Positions 59,101 to 64,000 of a DNA stretch of 64,000 nucleotides are shown here, in pieces (position 1 is the stretch's first letter; every line of letters starts with the position of its first letter). Source of the DNA: Odiellus spinosus (lineage: Eukaryota > Arthropoda > Arachnida > Opiliones > Phalangiidae); assembly GCA_963920705.1 (NCBI GenBank), contig OY987225.1, positions 15,691,492 to 15,755,491 of the forward strand, given 5' to 3'. The notes beneath the pieces were generated by a model that saw only the letters and a list, made by a program, of their open reading frames with translations, was not told where the DNA came from and made no database searches. Made by a program: the position numbers and the translations under genes.

Positions 59101-60900
59101 GCTGGGGCAGCCTCACTTGATTCAGTCAGATCTCTACATTTTTACCAGTGCCCTTTTATCCCAATTAAAATTAATTTTTTCATCATTTTTGATGTTAATA
59201 GCTGCGGCAGCCGCACTTGATTCAGTCAGATGTCTACATTTTTACCACTGCACTTTAAACCCAATTAAAATTAATTTTTTCACAATTTTTGATTTTAGTA
59301 GCTGTGGCAGCCTCACTTGATTCAGTCAAATCTCTACATTTTACCAGTGCCCTTTAATCCCAATTAAAATTAATTTTTTCATAATTTTAGATGTTAATAC
59401 CTCCGACAGCCGCACTTGATTCCAGTCAAATCTCCACATTTTTACCAGTGCCCTTTAATCCCAATTAAAATTAATTTTTTCATAATTTTAGATGTTAATA
59501 CCTCCGACAGCCGCACTTGATTCCAGTCAAATCTCTACATTTTTACCAGTGCCCTATAATCCCAATTAAAATTAATTTTTTTCATAATTTTTGATGTTAA
59601 TAGCTGCGGCAGCCGCACTTGATTCCAGTCAAATCTCTACATTTTTACCAGTGCCCTTTAATCCCAATTAAAATTATTTTTTTCATAATTTTTGATGTTA
59701 ATACCTCCGGCAGCCGCACTTGATTCCAGTCAAATCTCTACATTTTTACCAGTGCCCTTTAATCCCAATTAAAATTAATTTTTTCATAATTTTTTAGGTT
59801 AATAGCTGCGGCAGCCGCACTTGATTCAGTCAAATCTCTACATTTTTACCAGTGCCCTTTAAACCCAATTAAAATTAATTTTTTCATAATTTTTGATGTT
59901 AATACCTCCGGCAGCCGCACTTGATTCCAGTCAAATCTCTACATTTTTACCATTGCCCTTTAAACCCAATTAAAATTAATTTTTTCACAATTTTTGATTT
60001 TAATAGCTGGGGCAGCCTCACTTGATTCAGTCAGATCTCTACATTTTTACCAGTGCCCTTTTATCCCAATTAAAATTAATTTTTTCATCATTTTTGATGT
60101 TAATAGCTGCGGCAGCCGCACTTGATTCAGTCAGATGTCTACATTTTTACCATTGCACTTTAAACCCAATTAAAATTAATTTTTTCACAATTTTTGATTT
60201 TAATAGCTGGGGCAGCCTCACTTGATTCAGTCAAATCTCTACATTTTACCAGTGCCCTTTAATCCCAATTAAAATTAATTTTTTCATAATTTTAGATGTT
60301 AATACCTCCGACAGCTGCACTTGATTCCAGTCAAATCTCTACATTTTTACCAGTGCCCTTTAATCCCAATTAAAATTAATTTTTTCATAATTTTAGATGT
60401 TAATACCTCCGACAGCCGCACTTGATTCCAGTCAAATCTCTACATTTTTACCAGTGCCCTATAATCCCAATTAAAATTAATTTTTTTCATAATTTTTGAT
60501 GTTAATAGCTGCGGCAGCCGCACTTGATTCCAGTCAAATCTCGACATTTTTACCAGTGCCCTTTAATCCCAATTAAAATTATTTTTTTCATAATTTTTGA
60601 TGTTAATACCTCCGGCAGCCGCACTTGATTCCAGTCAAATCTCTACATTTTTACCAGTGCACTTTAATCCCAATTAAAATTAATTTTTTCATAATTTTTT
60701 AGGTTAATAGCTGCGGCAGCCGCACTTGATTCAGTCAAATCTCTACATTTTTACCAGTGCCCTTTAAACCCAATTAAAATTAATTTTTTCATAATTTTTG
60801 ATGTTAATACCTCCGGCAGCCGCACTTGATTCCAGTCAAATCTCTACATTTTTACCAGTGCCCTTAAATCCCAATTAAAATTTATTTTTTCATCATTTTT
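44115..60900 (+). repeat. Satellite array B2, about 168 monomers with higher-order structure
   Basis: Head-to-tail ~100-base monomers in at least five subtypes arranged in recurring order. A truncated monomer with junction CCCAATTAATCTCTAC occurs eleven times, for example at 44971, 46618, 47960, 50306, 51551, 52494, 53939, 54684, 56630, 57877 and 59020. The blocks beginning near 56630, 57877 and 59020 share private variants such as CACTGCACTTTAAACCC, marking recent tandem copying of 1.15-1.25-kb units. The 67-codon open frames that recur every few monomers are artefacts of two consecutive 100-base units and encode nothing recognisable. Confidence 0.95.
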
Positions 60901-61110
60901 GATGTTAATACCTCCATCAACCGCAGCGAAATCTTTATATTTTCCCCATTGCCCTTAAACCAAATTTAAAATAATTTTTCATCATTTTTGATGTTAATAC
61001 CTCCGACAGCCGCAGCGAAATCTTCATATTTTTCCCATTACCCTTTAAACTAAATTAAATTTTTTTTTTTTTTTTCATTATTTTGGATGTCAATACCTTC
61101 CTTATTGCCG
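60901..61110 (+). repeat. Degenerate satellite monomers at the array edge
   Basis: Two or three monomers with strong divergence and shortened period (about 80-90 bases, with ACCTCC[AG][TA]CA[AG]CCGC retained), then loss of similarity. Such edge decay is usual where unequal exchange no longer homogenises an array. Confidence 0.8.
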
Positions 61111-61189
61111 TTCGAAATGCCAAGTCGTTCGGACTTTCACATTTTTAAAAAGGAGAGTACTTACTTTTAGGTTTTAAGGCGGAGAAATT

Positions 61190-62641
61190 AAAACTTAATG
61201 TTATTCTATGGGATTTAGATTTTTTGTACGAGACTTACCTTTCAGATTTATTTTCTAATGATTCGAGATATTTTTCGGGCTTTATTTTAAGACTAATTTC
61301 ATAATTTTACACCGATTAGTTTGGCCACAGTCTATTTATAAAAACGGCAAAAATATGAAGGTGGAGAAATTAAGTCATTAGCGTTCAATACCCAAGCGCG
61401 CTCCTGCACGTGAATTTAAAAAGCCCACTCAATGTCTCCGCTTTAATTTTTCGTCCGTTTTCATAAATAGATTGTGGGCCAACTAATTGGTGTAAAATTA
61501 TGAAATTAGTCTTAAAATAAAGCTTGAAACTTAATTCATACCACACGGAAAATTCAAGTCTGACAAATATCTGAAAGTATTAGAAAATAAATCTGAAAGG
61601 TAAGCCACTTTCACAAAACCAAATCCTATAGAATAACATTACGAATTGGCCATGACCGAAACTAGCAAAAAAGCCAATTATGGGTCAACTTCAAAATTTT
61701 TTTTAAAATACTTAGACTAAATATTTATTAATGAAACTTGAAAAGTTCAACATTCGAACCTTGGTCTACCATTTAAAAGTGATTATAACTGTAACAAATA
61801 ATTCCTCTTTTAGTTCTGCGATGCAAGGGATTTAGATTTTTTGAAAGAGACTTACCTTTCAGATTTATTTTCTAATGCTTCCAGATATTTTTCGGGCTTT
61901 AATTTAAGATTAATTTCATAATTTTATACGATTAGTTTGCCCACAGTCTATTTATAAAAACGGCAAAAATATGAAGGAGGAGAAATTAGGTCATTAGCGT
62001 CCAAATCAAGCGCGCTCCTGCTCGTGATTTTAAAAAGCCATATAAAACCTAAGCCTAATTTGTCAAATTAGGCTTAAGTTTTTGGCGAATCTATTTCTCC
62101 GCCTTGTTGTTCCCTCCGTTTTCATGAATAGATTGTGGGCCAACTAATCGGTGTATTATTATGAAATTAGTCTTAAAATAAAGCTCGAATCTTAATTCAT
62201 ACCACACGGAAAATCCAAGTTTTATAAATATCCGGAAGTATTAGAAAATAAACCTGAAAGGTAAGCCACATTCAAAAAACCAAATCCCATAGAATAACAT
62301 TACGAATTTGGTCATGCGCGAAACCAGCTAAGTACCAAAAAAAGGGTCAACTTTAGAATTAATTTTAAAATACTTAGACTTAATATTTTTAAATGAAACT
62401 TGAAAAGTTCAACATTCGAACCTTGCTCTACCATTTAAAAGTGATTATAACGGTAACAAATAATTCCTCTTTTAGTTCTGTCAATCACTGGACTTGTCCT
62501 CGAAAGAGTCGATTTTAATGTTATTCTATGGGAGAATGGAGCGTTTTGATTGGCTAGAGACTGAATTTTTTAGGAAATCAAAATTGCATTACAAATGATG
62601 ATCAGCCCATAACATAGAACCCTACCGGGTTCTCCGAATAT
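61190..62641 (-). repeat. Right terminal repeat with internal duplication
   Basis: Mirrors 30185-31010 but contains two copies of a ~620-base segment (starting GGGATTTAGATTTTTTG at about 61211 and 61829). Both carry the internal palindrome. In the outer unit the stem AACCTAAGCC...GGCTTAAGTT is at 62044-62082. The left terminal repeat has a single copy. Confidence 0.85.
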
Positions 62642-63240
62642 CGCGTCTCTCTTAATTGAAAATGCAATTGAATAAGAAAACATTATTTATTGGGAAGGAA
62701 AAGGCGAAAATCAAGTTTATTTATAAATGCAAATTAGTACAGAATTGGTTAATTTTAGTAGTGCCATTATTTTTTTAATTAAATGTTTTTGTAAGCCTTA
62801 TGCTTCTAATATTATTAACCCCAAGTTTTAAGATATGTCTGTAGAGCTCGGATATCGTATAACTTTTGTTAATTGAATAAGAGCATCGTGAATATCGATC
62901 AGTTATTATCCGTTCACAAAGAAATATGAATTTCTTATACAAGTTAATGTATCCGAATGTATTCTACATGGATTTTTTCGTGTTATCAGTTTGAATAAAC
63001 GCGTAATTTGTTAATTAATTAGGCTTAAAATTTTATCTCCGGATAATTCATATCCATTTGATACTCGTCTGTTTATATAATTTGTGGTTTTATATTTCGA
63101 AACAATTTATCCGAGATTAAAATATTTGAAAAAGCATAGTTTTCAATGGGTATCCTAAATTATTCATTATCCGAGTCCTAGCTCTGGATATCTGAATCGA
63201 ACTTACGTCTGATTTTGGTCTATTTCTTCAATTTTTGTTT
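62642..63240. other. Likely 3' flank of the minus-strand gene
   Basis: AT-rich, without repeats or frames. If 63241-63470 is a terminal exon this is its 3' untranslated and intergenic sequence. No convincing minus-strand polyadenylation signal was picked out. Confidence 0.4.
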
Positions 63241-63470
63241 TTAAACGGAAGACCAGAAATATGTTTCATATACTTCGTTGTAGTTTACATTAATAGCCAA
63301 AATCGGACAATAGCAAGCGAGAACGGTTGTCACTATAGCAAGAACATAGGTCCATCCAATTTTTGTAGATCTCATTGAAGACGGATTTGATATGTATAAG
63401 CCTTCCAATTTACATAACATAGACGACCATATCATTGGGTATACGACCAAGGAAAATGCTTGAAGTATAT
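63241..63470 (-). CDS. Probable last coding exon of a membrane protein
   Basis: On the minus strand a strong acceptor (TTTTTTTAATATTTCAG) ends at 63471, and an open frame in the appropriate phase runs to TAA at 63241. The translation begins ILQAFSLVVYPMIWSSMLCK, a hydrophobic stretch, then GLYISNPSSMRSTKIGW, then a second hydrophobic helix YVLAIVTTVLACYCPILA, and ends in an acidic, aromatic tail with YFWSSV. Two membrane segments and a short polar loop suggest the C-terminus of a multi-pass transporter or channel. I cannot name the family. Codon use and the well-formed acceptor make it the best candidate for a host gene in the window. The remaining exons lie beyond 64000. Confidence 0.5.
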
Positions 63471-64000
63471 CTGAAATATTAAAAAAAGTTAGTTAAACTA
63501 AATAAAACAAAGAGTTTAAATTTAGTGAATATTTTCATAAGTAATATAAATTAAGTAAAACACAAGATGACTAACTCTATGGGTGGTATTGGCCAAAAAA
63601 ATCCTACAAACTTTGTGTTCATCGGGTCTGAGCTACCGGATCGTAATGGTCACGCGTTTTAGCGTTACTTATTTTCAGTTACTGCGGATAGATGAAGTAG
63701 GCTATGTTAAGCCGGATTAAAAAAATAGCATACAGTCCTATGCTATAACCTTGGATTAATTAATAAGTTCCCTAAGGATAGACAGCAGAGGTGCCAAAGT
63801 AACATTTCTTCAAAAAGGAAGCTAAACCATTCGGCCCGGAGGTTTAGGCGTCAGCCCCTTATTACTCCTCATTTTAGAGAATCAAACCATAGACTGGACA
63901 CGCGACGTGCAGCTACCTCTGCCTTCCACTGTAGTAGTGTAGTAGTTTGCCAGGATTTTTTAAATATTTAGGGGACTTGGTGGGGCAGTTCGCTGGCGCC
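63471..64000 (-). other. Probable intron of the minus-strand gene
   Basis: Directly upstream of the acceptor. No second exon with flanking splice sites was recognised before the window ends. Confidence 0.35.

Larger units (their letters stand above)
30185..62641. mobile_element. 32.5-kb palindromic, satellite-bearing foldback-like element
   Basis: The outermost bases ATATTCGGAGAACCCG at 30185 recur in reverse complement ending at 62641. Moving inward, both sides carry the same order: terminal repeat, ~100-bp satellite array, then a ~975-bp inner arm, with the arrays in opposite orientation. The satellite stops at the same monomer phase at 34020 and 37127, followed by mirror-image sequence. 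Foldback elements such as Drosophila FB and the P-superfamily Galileo also have long inverted repeats containing tandem repeats, so this is the closest known architecture. No flanking target duplication was found, so inverted duplication of a satellite locus is an alternative. Confidence 0.7.

Noticed and set aside
37524..60225. Many near-identical 67-codon open frames (MIQSDLYIFTSALLSQ type)
   Set aside because: They follow the 200-base double period of the satellite, start and stop at fixed monomer positions, have no family resemblance and change with any indel. They are artefacts of satellite composition.
31011..60900. Definite centromere
   Set aside because: Higher-order repeats and a dyad per monomer are suggestive, but the array is short, interrupted and inside a palindromic element. 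Sequence alone cannot establish centromere identity.
30177..62649. Target site duplication around the 32-kb element
   Set aside because: Left flank TATAGTTT and right flank CGCGTCTC do not match, and shifting the boundary by a few bases does not help.

Overview
The window looks like repeat-dominated, AT-rich animal nuclear DNA, most likely from an arthropod. Supporting signs are THAP-domain and P-element-like transposase genes, Tc1/mariner, hAT, Mutator-like and PIF-like elements, an APE-type non-LTR retrotransposon, short 69-78 bp GT-AG introns and many TIR elements. The species cannot be named from sequence alone. Nothing resembles a prokaryotic operon, CRISPR array or rRNA.

Layout. 1-9 kb: intergenic DNA with MITE-like elements, a tRNA-like (SINE-type) segment, a 37-bp tandem repeat, a hAT-type MITE with an exact 8-bp target duplication and an identifiable empty-site relative, and a 2-kb long-inverted-repeat element. 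9.0-15.2 kb: a nest in which a palindromic Tc1/mariner-type MITE is split exactly at its centre by a mariner-like element. That element carries two head-to-head broken transposase copies, one of which is split by a 3.4-kb insert. The insert holds a hAT element with G-rich subterminal arrays, which in turn holds a small Mutator-like derivative. 15-22 kb: more decayed and palindromic elements, including a 606-bp near-perfect hairpin, a PIF-type MITE and two inverted copies of a 279-bp MITE. 22.1-26.9 kb: an almost complete APE-type LINE with two ORFs. ORF2 lacks an upstream ATG and lies in the -1 frame behind an in-frame A_AAA_AAC heptamer. 27.4-28.9 kb: a spliced THAP-domain gene with one in-frame TGA.

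30.2-62.6 kb is the main feature: a 32.5-kb palindromic, foldback-like structure. From outside to inside it has terminal inverted repeats (each itself palindromic), arrays of a ~100-bp satellite in opposite orientation on the two sides, and a 3.1-kb centre that is again an inverted repeat. The right satellite array is about eight times longer than the left, shows higher-order repeat organisation, and is interrupted by a 3.8-kb P-element-like transposon. That transposon carries a THAP plus RNase H-like transposase broken by one stop and two homopolymer frameshifts, with satellite sequence duplicated at its borders. At the right edge (63.2-63.5 kb, minus strand) there is what looks like the last coding exon of a membrane protein, the only good candidate for an ordinary host gene.

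Taken together, almost every recognisable coding region is a transposase or reverse transcriptase, mostly broken. The structure with the strongest claim to novelty is the giant satellite-bearing palindrome, followed by the predicted -1 frameshift in the LINE.
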